NCBI GenBank assembly: GCA_903891315.1
Contig: CAITEF010000610.1
Coordinates: 1 to 34,431 of the forward strand
Length of the DNA: 34,431 nucleotides
Direction: 5' to 3'
DNA from: an uncultured Rhodospirillales bacterium
GTDB lineage: Bacteria > Pseudomonadota > Alphaproteobacteria > Acetobacterales > Acetobacteraceae
The position numbers and the translations under genes are program-made. This document shows positions 18,471 to 28,913 of this stretch, one piece after another (positions within the stretch are counted from its first letter, which is position 1; each line of letters opens with the position of its first letter). The notes below the pieces were generated by a model that was not told the DNA's origin, searched no databases, and saw only the letters and a program-made list of their open reading frames with translations.

Positions 18471-19364
18471 ATGAAATTCGCTTCCTACACGGCCAACGGG
18501 ACTGCCGGATATGGCCTGCTCCAAGACAATGGCGATCTGCTCGATCTGTGCATCGCCGTGCCGTCGCTGCCCGCCGATCTGGCTGGTTTCATCCACGCCG
18601 GTGAATCCGCCGTGGAGACCGCCCTCAAGGTCGAGGCCACCAAGCCCGCCGCTGCTCTGCGCAAAGCCGCCGACATCACGCTGCTTGCCCCGATCCCGCA
18701 CCCGGCGCGCAACGTGTTCTGCGTCGGCCGCAACTATCGCGAGCATGTCGCCGAGGGCTACACGACGCGTGGTGAGGAGACCAAATATCCGGTCGCACCG
18801 CAGTTCTTCACCAAGGCCCCACAGACCGTGATAGGCCCGAATGCGCCGTTCTATCACGACCCGGAGGTCACCAAGCGCCTCGATTACGAGGTCGAACTCG
18901 CCCTGATCGTCGGGCCGGGCGGCAAGAATATCAGCCGTGAGAATGCCTGGAAGCACGTCTTCGGCATCACCATCCTCAACGACGTGACCGGTCGCGATCT
19001 CCAGCGTCGTCATGACCAGTGGTTCAAGGGCAAGAGCCTCGACCGTTCCTGCCCGATGGGCCCCTATATCCTGCATATCAGCGCGGTGACGGATTTCGAG
19101 GCGATCGAACTGTCGATGACGGTCAATGGTGAGAAGCGCCAGCACAGCAATCTCGGCCAGTTGATCTTCCCGGTGCCGGAAATCCTGGCACAACTCTCTG
19201 CGGGCTTCACCTTGCTGCCGGGCGACATCATCGCCACCGGCACGCCGTCCGGCGTCGGCTATGCGATGGACCCGCCGCATTATCTGGTGGCGGGCGACGT
19301 GATGGTCTGCTCGATCACCCGTCTCGGCTCGCTCACCACGCCGGTTGAGGCGGAGCCGGTCTGA
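18471..19364 (+). CDS. Fumarylacetoacetate hydrolase family protein
   Basis: CVGRNYREHVAE, LDYEVELALIVG, VFGITILNDVTGRDLQRRHDQWFKGKSLDRSCPMGPYI, LPGDIIATGTPSGVG. Confidence 0.95.
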   Translation: MKFASYTANGTAGYGLLQDNGDLLDLCIAVPSLPADLAGFIHAGESAVETALKVEATKPAAALRKAADITLLAPIPHPARNVFCVGRNYREHVAEGYTTRGEETKYPVAPQFFTKAPQTVIGPNAPFYHDPEVTKRLDYEVELALIVGPGGKNISRENAWKHVFGITILNDVTGRDLQRRHDQWFKGKSLDRSCPMGPYILHISAVTDFEAIELSMTVNGEKRQHSNLGQLIFPVPEILAQLSAGFTLLPGDIIATGTPSGVGYAMDPPHYLVAGDVMVCSITRLGSLTTPVEAEPV

Positions 19365-20203
19365 TGCGTCCGTCCCCGATCCTGCCCAATGGCTGGCCCG
19401 CTGGGCGCACACTGGCGGTATCCGTCAGCGTGATGCTGGAGGGCTGGACCGACAACGCCGCCCCCGGTGTCGGGCCGATGGGCAATGTGCTCAAGACGGG
19501 CGTGCTTGATCTGCAAGCGCGCAACTGGGCGGATTACGGGGCGAAGGAAGGCACGTGGCGGCTGTTGGAGGTGTTGGCGGCGGCGGAGACCAAGGCGGTC
19601 TTCTACGTCTCCGGCATCCTCGCCGAGCGCAATGCCCATCTGATGCAAGAGATCGTCCGCGCCGGTCATGTGATCGCGGCCCATGCTTGGGGGCAGGAGA
19701 TCATCCCGGCGACGCAGAGCGTCGAGGCGGAGCGGGCGGATTTGTATCGCTGTATTGAGGCGCTGGAGGCGAGTTCCGGCCAGCGCCCGCGCGGCTGGCT
19801 CAGCCCGCGTTGCACACCCTCCGCGCACACCGCCGAATTGCTCGCCGAGGCCGGCATTCCATGGCATTGCGAGTATTTCGACGAGGATCTGCCGCGTGTG
19901 CTCCACACGCCGAAGGGCCATATCGTTGCTGTGCCGTTCACCATGGAGGTCAACGACATGCCGCACGCCGTGCGCTACGGCAATGATCCGGCGAGCTATG
20001 TATCGGTGCTGCGCGAGATCCTTGATGGTTGGCCGTCGATTGCCGCCCGCCCGGCCTGTCTGGACGTGACGGCGCACGCGCATGTCTATGGCCGCCCGTA
20101 TGGCGCGCTGGCGTTCAAGCAGGCTCTCGCACTGCTGAAATCACGCCAGGATTACGTGTTCACCACCGACCATGACAGTCTGGCCAAGCTTTACGGCGCC
20201 TGA
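19364..20203 (+). CDS. Polysaccharide deacetylase family protein (PuuE/allantoinase-like)
   Basis: NWADYGAKEGTWRLLEVLAAAETKAVFYVSGILAERNAHLMQEIVRAGHVIAAHAWGQ; TGATG junction with the FAH gene. Confidence 0.88.
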   Translation: MRPSPILPNGWPAGRTLAVSVSVMLEGWTDNAAPGVGPMGNVLKTGVLDLQARNWADYGAKEGTWRLLEVLAAAETKAVFYVSGILAERNAHLMQEIVRAGHVIAAHAWGQEIIPATQSVEAERADLYRCIEALEASSGQRPRGWLSPRCTPSAHTAELLAEAGIPWHCEYFDEDLPRVLHTPKGHIVAVPFTMEVNDMPHAVRYGNDPASYVSVLREILDGWPSIAARPACLDVTAHAHVYGRPYGALAFKQALALLKSRQDYVFTTDHDSLAKLYGA

Positions 20204-21012
20204 TTGCTGTCCTCGGTGGCGGCGCGCAGGCGGCGATAGCTGCGGACGCTGAACGGCAGCATGATCGCATAGATCAGGCCGGCAGCGGCAAACGCGGCCC
20301 AGGGATCGGCCACCAGAAGGGCCGCATAGCTGCCGGTGCCGAGCAACATCGGCAGAACGTATTGCGATGGCACCTTGAAGTTCTTGAAGCTCCAAACCGG
20401 CAGGGTGGAGACCAGCAGCAGCGCAGTGCCGATCAGCACGACGGCGCTGACCAGCGGATGGCGGGCGAAGTGCTCCAATTGGGGCCACTCCATCACGCGG
20501 CCCTCCAGCCCGAGGAACAGCGGCACCAACGCCATCGCAGCGCCCGCGGGCGCGGGCACGCCGGTGAAGAAATTATACTGATAGGCAGGCTTCGGCCCGG
20601 CATCGATGGAGGCGTTGAAGCGGGCCAGTCGCAGCGCCATGCAGACCGTGAACAACAGCGGTGGCATATAGCCGTAGCCATGCGCCGATTGCAGCGTCCA
20701 CAGATAGAGAATGAAGCCGGGGGCCACGCCGAAACACAGAAAATCCGCCAGGCTGTCGAATTCCGCCCCGAAGCGTGATGTCGCCTTAAGAAGACGGGCG
20801 ATGCGGCCATCCAACCCGTCGATCACCGCCGAGACCGCAATCGCCACCGCTGCCGCGCCGAACCGACCTTCTAGCGCAAACCGCATCGAGGTCAGTCCCG
20901 AGCAGAGGCCGAGCATGGTCAGCAGATTGGGGATCATCCGATTGAAGGACGGCCCGGCAAAGCGCGGTCGCTGGCGTGGGCGGACCCGGATGCGGCGCGG
21001 CGTGAGGTTCAT
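20191..21012 (-). CDS. pssA: CDP-diacylglycerol--serine O-phosphatidyltransferase
   Basis: CDP-alcohol phosphotransferase motif [35 protein letters not shown]. Start trimmed to [11 protein letters not shown]. Confidence 0.95.
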   Translation of the reverse strand: MNLTPRRIRVRPRQRPRFAGPSFNRMIPNLLTMLGLCSGLTSMRFALEGRFGAAAVAIAVSAVIDGLDGRIARLLKATSRFGAEFDSLADFLCFGVAPGFILYLWTLQSAHGYGYMPPLLFTVCMALRLARFNASIDAGPKPAYQYNFFTGVPAPAGAAMALVPLFLGLEGRVMEWPQLEHFARHPLVSAVVLIGTALLLVSTLPVWSFKNFKVPSQYVLPMLLGTGSYAALLVADPWAAFAAAGLIYAIMLPFSVRSYRRLRAATEDSNQAP

Positions 21013-21686
21013 TCCGCCGCTCCGAGATGGGCGATCACCGTCTCGCCGCCCACCATCGTCTGGCCGAGTTCGACCAGCGGATGGACGCCGTGCGGCAGAT
21101 AGAGATCGGTGCGGCTGCCGAAGCGGATCAGCCCGAATCGCTCTCCCGCCGCGAGCACGTCGCCCTGTGCGGCAAAGCATAGGATGCGGCGCGCGATCAG
21201 ACCGGCGATCTGCACCACGGCGAGATCACGGCCATCATCGAGCCGGATCGCCAGCGCATTGCGCTCATTGTCCTCGCTCGCCTTGTCGAGGCTGGCGTTG
21301 AGGAATTTGCCGTGGCGATAGGCGATGCGCGTCACGGTGCCGGCCACCGGGGCGCGGTTGATATGCACGTCGAGCACTGAGAGGAAGATCGCCACCCGAT
21401 GGCGCGGCGTGTCGCCCAAGCCGAGTTCGGCGGGCGGGATGGCTTGGTCGATCAGTGTGACATGCCCGTCGGCGGGCGCGATGATCACGTCTTGCCTGCG
21501 CGGCGGCACGCGCTCCGGGTCGCGGAAGAAATAGAGGCAGAACGCGGCGGCGGCGAGGCCGAGTCCGACCAGCCAGGGGGAGACGAACAGCCCGATCACC
21601 GCCACCGCCGCGCCCACACCGATAAACGGCCATCCCGCGCGATGCGGCGGGGCCATCACAAGACGAAACGACGCGACGAGCGACAT
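21009..21686 (-). CDS. psd: Phosphatidylserine decarboxylase proenzyme
   Basis: [39 protein letters not shown]-terminal [11 protein letters not shown]; 4-bp overlap with pssA. Confidence 0.95.
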   Translation of the reverse strand: MSLVASFRLVMAPPHRAGWPFIGVGAAVAVIGLFVSPWLVGLGLAAAAFCLYFFRDPERVPPRRQDVIIAPADGHVTLIDQAIPPAELGLGDTPRHRVAIFLSVLDVHINRAPVAGTVTRIAYRHGKFLNASLDKASEDNERNALAIRLDDGRDLAVVQIAGLIARRILCFAAQGDVLAAGERFGLIRFGSRTDLYLPHGVHPLVELGQTMVGGETVIAHLGAAE

Positions 21687-21739
21687 GGCAGGACCAATCC
21701 GGAGAGGTAAGAGGCCGAGTTTATGAAGCCTTCATCTTT

Positions 21740-22246
21740 TTGGGGCAAGAGATTGTCATAGGATTGCAGCATTCAGGGAGATGGCGCGTGTATCTGCCAC
21801 AGGAATGGAAGCTCGGCCCGTTTCGGGTGGACCGCGCCGGGATGCTCAGCCCGGCCTCGCCGGAGCATTTCCCGGTCTTCGGGGTGCGCTGGCGTGAGCG
21901 GCGGGTGGCGGTGCGGATGCAGCGTGGGAAGGGGGCTTCGGTCGAGCCTGGAACCCTGCTCGTCCAGGTTCGACTCGGCCGGGTGCCGAGCAGTGCGGGG
22001 CGGGATGTCTCCCTGCGTCAGGCAGCGCTCGCGGCGGTGGCAAGCCTGCCGCGCCATGGGCCGCAATCCTGGCAATGGCGGCTGCTGCCGGATCACGCGG
22101 TGATGCTGGAGGCGCATTTGCAAATTTCACTGCCGGTCGGCGTGGTCGATCTGGTCAGCGAGATCACCCAGTTTCTGCTGGCACTGGATCCATATCTCGA
22201 CGCGCTGGACGCGGTGGGCATGGCACCCTCGCCGACGATCCACTGA
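21740..22246 (+). CDS. Hypothetical protein, unknown family
   Basis: 168 aa ORF with plausible composition. Weak TTG start, with GTG 21788 as an alternative. No family recognised. Confidence 0.5.
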   Translation: MGQEIVIGLQHSGRWRVYLPQEWKLGPFRVDRAGMLSPASPEHFPVFGVRWRERRVAVRMQRGKGASVEPGTLLVQVRLGRVPSSAGRDVSLRQAALAAVASLPRHGPQSWQWRLLPDHAVMLEAHLQISLPVGVVDLVSEITQFLLALDPYLDALDAVGMAPSPTIH

Positions 22247-22308
22247 ACTGCTTTGCCGGCTGCGTTCCAGGCTGTATGACCCGCTTCGCTGACAACGGAG
22301 TGTTCTTT

Positions 22309-23028
22309 ATGGCGCGCCCCCCTTCAAAACCCGGCTTTCCGTCCTCTGCGGCCATCCGGCTGCCGATGAAAGTTTGGGATTTGGCCACGCGGCTGTTCCA
22401 TTGGCTGCTGGTGGCGTCGTTCATCACCAGCTATCTCAGCGTCACCTTTGCCGACGGGGCCAACGCCGCTCTGTTGATGAACATCCATCTCTGGAGCGGT
22501 GAGTTCGCGCTGTTCCTGCTGGTATTCCGCCTGATCTGGGGTGTGCTTGGCAGCCAGACGGCGCGGTTTGCCAATTTCTTGCGCAGCCCGTCCGAGGCGA
22601 TCGCGCATTTGCGGCATTTCTCCGCCAAGACGCCGGACAATCAGGTCGGCCACAACGCCGCTGGCGGTTGGATGGTGGTGGTGATGCTGCTGCTGATCGC
22701 AGCACAGATCGGCACCGGGCTATTCTCCAACGATGACGGCAATACCGAAGGGCCGCTTGCCCATTTCCTGAGCAAGCCGACCAGCGACCTGATCTCGGAC
22801 CTGCACAGCTTCAATTTCAATCTGCTGATCGCCGCCGTGCTGTTGCACGTCGTTGTGATCGGGCTCTATGCCCGCCTCAAGGGGCAGAATTTGGTGGCTC
22901 CGATGGTCAGCGGCAAGAAACGCCTGCCAGCGGCCACGCTCGCGCCAAGGATGGCAAATCCGTTCTTGGCGGTGGTGGTGATGCTGATCGCTGCTGGCGT
23001 CGCGTTGCTGGTGATCAGTCTGCGATAG
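22309..23028 (+). CDS. Cytochrome b561 domain protein
   Basis: KVWDLATRLFHWLLVASFITSYLS, NIHLWSGEFALFLLVFRLIWGVLGSQTARF, LHSFNFNLLIAAVLLHVVVIGLYARLKGQNLVAPMVSG. Start trimmed to MARPPSKPG. Confidence 0.92.
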   Translation: MARPPSKPGFPSSAAIRLPMKVWDLATRLFHWLLVASFITSYLSVTFADGANAALLMNIHLWSGEFALFLLVFRLIWGVLGSQTARFANFLRSPSEAIAHLRHFSAKTPDNQVGHNAAGGWMVVVMLLLIAAQIGTGLFSNDDGNTEGPLAHFLSKPTSDLISDLHSFNFNLLIAAVLLHVVVIGLYARLKGQNLVAPMVSGKKRLPAATLAPRMANPFLAVVVMLIAAGVALLVISLR

Positions 23029-23151
23029 GACAAGACCCGCGCTGCGGCGCGGCGATTGCAAGACCGGAAGCGCTAGTGCTCCTCCATTTTGTGGGTGGAC
23101 GCGCCAGCCGCAACGCGTGAAAACCCAGCTCAATTTCAGATCAAAATCAGG

Positions 23152-23715
23152 ATGGCGGACGTGACGGCGATAAAGTCGGTTGCAGTGTTTTGTGGTGCCA
23201 GCCTCGGTGCGATTCCGGCCTTCCAGGCGGCGGCGGTCGCTCTTGGCCAGGGTCTGGCCCGGAATGGTCAGCGTCTGGTCTATGGCGGCGGTGGGATCGG
23301 CCTGATGGGCGTGGTTGCCTCGGCCGTGCTGGCCGCCGGGGGAGACGCGATCGGCGTGATCCCGGATTTCCTGCGCAAGCGCGAAGTCGCTCATCCCGAA
23401 CTGATCACCCTGGAAGTCACCGACAGCATGCACAGCCGCAAGCTGCGCATGTTCGACCTCGCCGACGTGTTCGTCTCAATCCCAGGCGGACTCGGCACGC
23501 TCGATGAGACCATCGAGATTCTCACCTGGAAACAACTCGGCCTGCACGACAAGCCGATTATGATCTGCGATGTCGCGGGCTCGGCGCAGCCATTGCTGCA
23601 CGCCATCGACGCCACCGTCGAGATGGGCTTTGCCAAGCCGGACGTGCGCGCGTTGTTCGAGACCTATGACGGCGTGGCAGCGTTGCTAGAACGCCTGGGC
23701 TCGGCGACAAGCTAG
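23152..23715 (+). CDS. LOG family protein (TIGR00730 type, cytokinin riboside 5'-monophosphate phosphoribohydrolase-like)
   Basis: [54 protein letters not shown]. Confidence 0.94.
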   Translation: MADVTAIKSVAVFCGASLGAIPAFQAAAVALGQGLARNGQRLVYGGGGIGLMGVVASAVLAAGGDAIGVIPDFLRKREVAHPELITLEVTDSMHSRKLRMFDLADVFVSIPGGLGTLDETIEILTWKQLGLHDKPIMICDVAGSAQPLLHAIDATVEMGFAKPDVRALFETYDGVAALLERLGSATS

Positions 23716-23761
23716 TGGCTTGCCATGGCCGCCCCGCGCGGCTATAGCCGCCTCCCTCGGT

Positions 23762-23838
23762 CGGGACGTAGCACAGCCTGGTAGTGCGCCTGCTTCGGGA
23801 GCAGGAGGCCGGAGGTTCGAATCCTCTCGTCCCGACCA
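23762..23838 (+). tRNA. tRNA-Pro(CGG)
   Basis: 77 nt: acceptor CGGGACG/CGTCCCG, anticodon arm CTGC-TTCGGGA-GCAG, T-loop GTTCGAATC, encoded ACCA 3' end. Confidence 0.96.
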
Positions 23839-23866
23839 ACTCCGACCTTGAAGCTGATCCCCAAAA

Positions 23867-24058
23867 TCAGCGTCTCCCGGCGGCCCAGAGCATCAGCCAG
23901 CGCACCGGGAACACCCACAGCGACCCGGCCAGCACAAAATACACCGCCTGCAATGCCCAATGCAGTTTGAGCACACTGTCCCCCAGCGCCAGCACTGCGG
24001 CGACGTAGAAGAAAAATCCGAGGAGACCGCCGATCACGGCAATGGGTGTGCGAGACAT
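23867..24058 (-). CDS. Small two-TM membrane protein, DUF2842-like
   Basis: [63 protein letters not shown]. Start trimmed from the longer ORF. Confidence 0.78.
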   Translation of the reverse strand: MSRTPIAVIGGLLGFFFYVAAVLALGDSVLKLHWALQAVYFVLAGSLWVFPVRWLMLWAAGRR

Positions 24059-24169
24059 GCCCCGGATGTAGTGGCATCGCCCCTCGTGCGCCAGAGCAGA
24101 ATGGCCAAAGCTTGAACCTCGGGCGAGCGGGGGATAGACCCTGGAATGACGTTTGGACGGATCGAGACG

Positions 24170-24685
24170 ATGGACCTTAAAGATCATATTCGCGGCGTGC
24201 CGGATTTCCCGAAGCCCGGGATCCCTTTCTACGACATCTCCACCCTGCTGCGGCACGCTGATGCCTGGCAGGTGGCGATGGGTCGGATGGCCAAGGCGGT
24301 GCGCGCCTATCAGCCGGACCTGATCGCGGGCATCGAATCGCGGGGATTTCTGGTCGCCGCTCCGTTGGCACTGAAGCTCGGCTGTGGCTTCATCATGCTG
24401 CGCAAGCGCGGCAAGCTGCCGGGCGCGAAGATCGGCTATGACTACGACCTCGAATACGGCACTGACCGCATCGAAATCCAGGCCGACGCCATCACCCCCG
24501 GCCAGCGCGTGGTCGTCGTCGACGATCTGCTCGCCACCGGCGGCACGATGAAGGCGGGGATCGAGTTGCTGCGTCGGGTCGGTGCCGAGGTTCCGGCAGC
24601 GGCGGCTTTGATCGAGCTGACGTTCCTCGGTGGCCGCGAGCGGCTTGGCATACCGTTCGAGGCGCTGGTGTCCTATGATGACTAG
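24170..24685 (+). CDS. apt: Adenine phosphoribosyltransferase
   Basis: [59 protein letters not shown] motif [14 protein letters not shown]. Confidence 0.97.
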   Translation: MDLKDHIRGVPDFPKPGIPFYDISTLLRHADAWQVAMGRMAKAVRAYQPDLIAGIESRGFLVAAPLALKLGCGFIMLRKRGKLPGAKIGYDYDLEYGTDRIEIQADAITPGQRVVVVDDLLATGGTMKAGIELLRRVGAEVPAAAALIELTFLGGRERLGIPFEALVSYDD

Positions 24686-24729
24686 AGGGTCGGCCGGGAC
24701 AACCTTCCGGATCTGACGCGAGGAGATCG

Positions 24730-25809
24730 TTGTTGCCGCAGGCGAAGCCGGAGCGTGGACCAGGGACTGATTTCAGCCGACGCGGCGCTCTCGTGCTGCT
24801 GATGGCGGGGCTGGCGGGCCGTGCCGCGCAGGCGGCAACGCCCGCACCGGTCATCCCACCGCCGCCCTTTGCCGACGCCGCCGTGCTGATAATCGCAGGC
24901 CCGGATGACGCGGCGCTGTCACCGTTCGGTCATGCGCTGAAATCCGGACTGGATGCGGTATTGCCGTCTGACCGCGCGCTGCAGCTCCGCCATATCGGCG
25001 GCAGCGACGGGGTGACGGCGGCCAACCAATTCGAGGCTCGGATTCTGCCCGATGGCCAGACCGCGCTGTTGGTGCCGGGGGCGGCCGCTATGGCGTGGCT
25101 GCGCGGTGACCCGCGCGCGCAATTCGATGTCGGTCATTGGTTGCCAGTCGCCACAGCGTTGGTCTCCGCCGTGGTGATTCTGCGCCAGGGGGCGGCCACG
25201 GCTTCTGGCCTGCGTTTGGCGGTCGAGGGCGATGCCACGATGGCACTGCCCGCGAACCTCGGGCTTGAGCTTGCCGGACATCCTGCGTCCAAAACATTTG
25301 TGAGCGAGGATGCGCTGGGCGAATTGCGCGCCGGTCGTGCCGATGCCGCCTTCCTGCGCGGTGACGCCACCGGCGCGCGTTTGGCAGCGGCAAGAGCGGC
25401 CGGAATGCAGGCGCTGTTTTCGTTGGGCAATCTTGATCCCACCAATCAGTTGCAGCGCGACCCTTTCCTGCCCGATGTGCCGACTTTGCCGGAACTGCTG
25501 TTCACCCGCCCGCAAGCAGCACCTGAGGCTCTGCTCGCCGCTTGGCATGCGGCGGCAGCTGCGTCTCGCCTGGACATGGCCCTGTTGCTGCCCTGGCTCA
25601 CACCACCCGGTCTGGTTGCTTGGTGGCGTGGTGCCTGTGGACAGATCGGTATGCCGCATCAGCAGGATCCCGCGCGTCCGGAACTGGGCGCCACTGGCAG
25701 CCGTGTCTGGCGGACTGACCCGAACGGTAATTTCGGCTTGACAGCGATTGTTGTCGATGGCGGAACGTCTTTGGCGTTGCATCGTTGGATGACGACACAG
25801 CCGAGCTGA
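24730..25809 (+). CDS. Exported protein, possibly TctC/Bug-like solute-binding protein
   Basis: Twin-arginine-like SRRGALVLLMAGLAGRAAQA signal; the substrate-binding assignment rests on weak overall resemblance only. Confidence 0.5.
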   Translation: MLPQAKPERGPGTDFSRRGALVLLMAGLAGRAAQAATPAPVIPPPPFADAAVLIIAGPDDAALSPFGHALKSGLDAVLPSDRALQLRHIGGSDGVTAANQFEARILPDGQTALLVPGAAAMAWLRGDPRAQFDVGHWLPVATALVSAVVILRQGAATASGLRLAVEGDATMALPANLGLELAGHPASKTFVSEDALGELRAGRADAAFLRGDATGARLAAARAAGMQALFSLGNLDPTNQLQRDPFLPDVPTLPELLFTRPQAAPEALLAAWHAAAAASRLDMALLLPWLTPPGLVAWWRGACGQIGMPHQQDPARPELGATGSRVWRTDPNGNFGLTAIVVDGGTSLALHRWMTTQPS

Positions 25810-25886
25810 GTTTTTTGCTCAGCCCGAATCGTGAAATCTGCTGATCCAGTCTCATCACTTTTTTCGTGTATCACGTTGTCGTTAAC

Positions 25887-25917
25887 GCAACTCGTGCAAT
25901 CTTCAGTTACGAGTTGC
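25887..25917. promoter_or_regulatory. 9-bp inverted repeat upstream of the MarR gene, candidate operator
   Basis: gcaactcgt-gcaatcttcagtt-acgagttgc. Confidence 0.4.
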
Positions 25918-26008
25918 TACGTATCGCGATGGCGAACCTGTCTTTGCATACTGCCCTCCAGGGGGCGGCAAAGGTCAGTGTTGGCTTCGAAAGCGGCGAA
26001 GCAGCGCG

Positions 26009-26449
26009 ATGACAGTTGGGGCCCTCAGTGATGATAGGGAACAAGATGTGATGCGTATCGATCCAGACCGGCTTTTGAGCATTCTGCACGCCACCACCTG
26101 CGCCGCGGTGCGGGCCGACTCGCCTGATCTTTCGGCGCGACAAATGGCGATCCTGCTGGCGGTGACACTCGACCCCGGCATGCACACAGTCCGCGGGCTG
26201 GCTGCGCTGTTCAACATCTCCAAGCCCGCCATTTCCCGCTCGCTGGACCGCTTGTGCGAACTTGGCCTCGCTGGTCGTGAGCCAGACCCGCGTGACCGCC
26301 GCAGCGTGCTCGTGGTGGCAAGCCAAGCCGGTCAGGATCACGTGGCAGCTTTGCGCCAGATGCTCACCGAGGCGGCGCGTCCGACACAGCCGAAGCGCAC
26401 TCCGCGTCGCAGCCAGGCGGCGGCGATTGAGGAGATGGTGGCCACCTGA
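26009..26449 (+). CDS. MarR family transcriptional regulator
   Basis: wHTH: ARQMAILLAVTLDPGMHTVRGLAALFNISKPAISRSLDRLCELGLAGREPDPRDRRSVLV. ATG 26051 (MRIDPDRLL) is a possible alternative start. Confidence 0.88.
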   Translation: MTVGALSDDREQDVMRIDPDRLLSILHATTCAAVRADSPDLSARQMAILLAVTLDPGMHTVRGLAALFNISKPAISRSLDRLCELGLAGREPDPRDRRSVLVVASQAGQDHVAALRQMLTEAARPTQPKRTPRRSQAAAIEEMVAT

Positions 26450-26459
26450 AGCCGTTTGT

Positions 26460-27125
26460 TCAGGTCTTCTGAGCGAGCAGCGTTGCGGTGAAGGCGTCCA
26501 CCCCGGTCAAGCGATCAAGCGCCAGTCTTGAGGCGGTGAGCACAGACCTTGCCTGCGAGACGGCAACCTGGAAGTCGTTGTTGACCAGCACGTAGTCGAA
26601 TTCGTGCACATGGCTGATCTCGGCGGCGGCGGTGGCCATGCGCCGTTGGATCTCGGCCTCCGAATCGCTGGCTCTTGTGCGCAGCCGTCGCTCCAACTCG
26701 TCGAGCGAGGGCGGCATGATGTAGAGGCCGACGACATCGCCGGGCAAGGCCGCGCGGACTTGCCGGTAGCCTTGCCAGTCAATGTCGAACAGCACATCGC
26801 GTCCGCTGGCCAAGGCGGCCTCCACCGGGGCGCGTGGGCTGCCATAGGAGCGGCCGAACACGCCCGCCCATTCAAGCATGTCCCCCGACTGCACCATGGC
26901 ATCGAATTCCGCTTGGTCGCGGAAGAAGTAATGCACCCCCTCGCGCTCATAGGGTCGCGGGGCGCGGGTGGTCACGCTGATCGACAGCGACAGATTGTGG
27001 TCGAAGGCAAGCAATTCGCGGGTGATCGCCGATTTCCCGGTGCCGGACGGGGCAGCGAGCACGAGGCACAGGCCGCGCCGGGCGATATGCGAAGGTTCGG
27101 CGGCGGGATGGGCGTCGCTACTCAA
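26460..27125 (-). CDS. gmk: Guanylate kinase
   Basis: LVLAAPSGTGKSAITRELL, SVTTRAPRPYEREGVHYFF, LFDIDWQG, VLVNNDF. Confidence 0.97.
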   Translation of the reverse strand: MSSDAHPAAEPSHIARRGLCLVLAAPSGTGKSAITRELLAFDHNLSLSISVTTRAPRPYEREGVHYFFRDQAEFDAMVQSGDMLEWAGVFGRSYGSPRAPVEAALASGRDVLFDIDWQGYRQVRAALPGDVVGLYIMPPSLDELERRLRTRASDSEAEIQRRMATAAAEISHVHEFDYVLVNNDFQVAVSQARSVLTASRLALDRLTGVDAFTATLLAQKT

Positions 27126-28017
27126 TGTTCTGAACCTGTTCGCGAAGCTGTTCGATGCAGGCTTTCAACCGCAATCCGGTGGCGGTCAAGGCCACCGAGG
27201 CGGATTTGCTGCACAGCGTGTTGGCCTCGCGGTTGAATTCCTGCACCAGGAAGTCAAACCGCCGCCCGATATTAACCGCCTCCGCCATCAGCGCACGCGC
27301 CGCGTCGAGATGGGCCCCCAGTCGGTCGAGTTCTTCGCGTACATCGGATTTTGATGCCAGCAGGGCAACTTCCTGCGCAATACGCTCCTCCGGCAGAGAC
27401 GGTGCCTCGCGCAGCAAAGCCTGCACGCTCTCCAGCATGCGCGTGCGCTGCAAGCCGGGCTGATCGGCCGCCTCAACACTGGCCTGGGCGTGCAGCGCGG
27501 TGATTTCGTCGAGTTGGCCCGACAGCACGGCGGCAATACGTCCGCCTTCTCCCAGGCGAGCGGTGCCGAGTGCGTCGAGCGCGCGGACGAAGCCTGCCAT
27601 CACGGCCTCCGCCAGAGCGGCTTCCTGCGATTTCTGCGCCTCGCTGGAGTCGGAGGCGGCGGTGTTGCGCATCACGCCGGGCAGCGAGAGCAACAGCTCC
27701 GCACGCGGCGGCGAGCTGTGTGGGATGCGGGCGGCGAGGCTGAGGGCGAGGTGCAAGGCCTGTTCGAGCGCTGCCGAATCGACGGAGAGTTTCGGCGCAT
27801 CCTCGCGCTTGAGGGTTAGATTGGCGGTCACGTTGCCGCGCTTGAGCTTCTGGCCAGCGAGTTCGCGCAGTTTCGGCTCCAGCGTGTCGAGGCCGCCGGG
27901 CAGGCGCATGCGCAATTCCAGCCCGCGTCCGTTGACGCTGCGCAGTTCCCAGCTCCAGCTGGTCGATTCAACGGCCCCGTCTTCACGGGCAAAACCGGTC
28001 ATGGAGGCGATGGGCAT
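27118..28017 (-). CDS. YicC/YloC family endoribonuclease
   Basis: MPIASMTGFAREDG..WELRSVNGRGLELRMRLPGGLDTLEPKLRE; C-terminal GRRFDFLVQEFNREANTLCSKSASVALTATGLRLKACIEQLREQVQNIE; adjacent to gmk. Confidence 0.95.
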   Translation of the reverse strand: MPIASMTGFAREDGAVESTSWSWELRSVNGRGLELRMRLPGGLDTLEPKLRELAGQKLKRGNVTANLTLKREDAPKLSVDSAALEQALHLALSLAARIPHSSPPRAELLLSLPGVMRNTAASDSSEAQKSQEAALAEAVMAGFVRALDALGTARLGEGGRIAAVLSGQLDEITALHAQASVEAADQPGLQRTRMLESVQALLREAPSLPEERIAQEVALLASKSDVREELDRLGAHLDAARALMAEAVNIGRRFDFLVQEFNREANTLCSKSASVALTATGLRLKACIEQLREQVQNIE

Positions 28018-28075
28018 CGGGTGTTCTCCGTGGGCGGGTGATGTCTATCTATCCAGGCCGTGCGAGAATGCGAAT

Positions 28076-28906
28076 ATGAACCGACACAACACAGCCTCCC
28101 GCATCAATTCGAAGCCATCCTGGCGTGACGTGCTGATCACCGGCGCCTCCGCCGGAATCGGCGAGGCCTTGGCGCTTGCCTGCGCTGGTCCTGGTGTCAC
28201 GCTGCATCTGGGCGGACGCAATCCGCAGCGGCTTGAGCAGGTCTCGGCTTCGTGTCGTGCGCGGGGTGCCAATGTGATCCCCCATGTGATCGACGTGCGC
28301 GAGCGGGAAGCGATGGAGCATTGGATCAGTGGGACAGGGCGGCTCGATCTGGTGATCGCCAATGCGGGAATCGGGGCGGGCAGTGATGACGGGCTGCCCG
28401 AACCTGCCGATCAGGTGCGCGCGGTGTTCGCCACAAATCTGGATGGCGCGTTGAACACCATCCTTCCCGCGATGGAGCTCCTCAAGAGACAGGAAGAATG
28501 CCCCGACGGGCTGCGCGGCACCATCGCCGCCATCGCCTCGATTGCCGCGTTCGTACCTGGCCCGGGTGCAGCCACCTATTGCGCGGCGAAGGCGGCGCTG
28601 GATCGCTGGACGATTGCCACCGCTCCGTTTGCCCGAAATCTCGGCATCCGACTCACCAGCGTCTGCCCCGGCTATGTGCGTACGCCGCTGACGTCGCAGA
28701 ACGCATTCCCGATGCCGGGGTTAATGGATGCGGGACCGGCGGCCGAGATCATTCTGCGCGGCTTGGCGGCAGGGAAGCGGCGGGTGGTGTTCCCCTGGTG
28801 GCTGGCGCTGATGGCGCAGATCGTGGGAAGCCTGCCGCCAGCCGTATCGACATGGCTTCTGTCGAGACCGCCGGGGAAGCAGAAGCTCTCCAGCTCCTCG
28901 CAATGA
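28076..28906 (+). CDS. Short-chain dehydrogenase/reductase
   Basis: VLITGASAGIGEALALACA, LVIANAGIGAG, YCAAKAALDRW, VCPGYVRTPLT. Start trimmed from 27500. Confidence 0.93.
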   Translation: MNRHNTASRINSKPSWRDVLITGASAGIGEALALACAGPGVTLHLGGRNPQRLEQVSASCRARGANVIPHVIDVREREAMEHWISGTGRLDLVIANAGIGAGSDDGLPEPADQVRAVFATNLDGALNTILPAMELLKRQEECPDGLRGTIAAIASIAAFVPGPGAATYCAAKAALDRWTIATAPFARNLGIRLTSVCPGYVRTPLTSQNAFPMPGLMDAGPAAEIILRGLAAGKRRVVFPWWLALMAQIVGSLPPAVSTWLLSRPPGKQKLSSSSQ

Positions 28907-28913
28907 CGATGAG

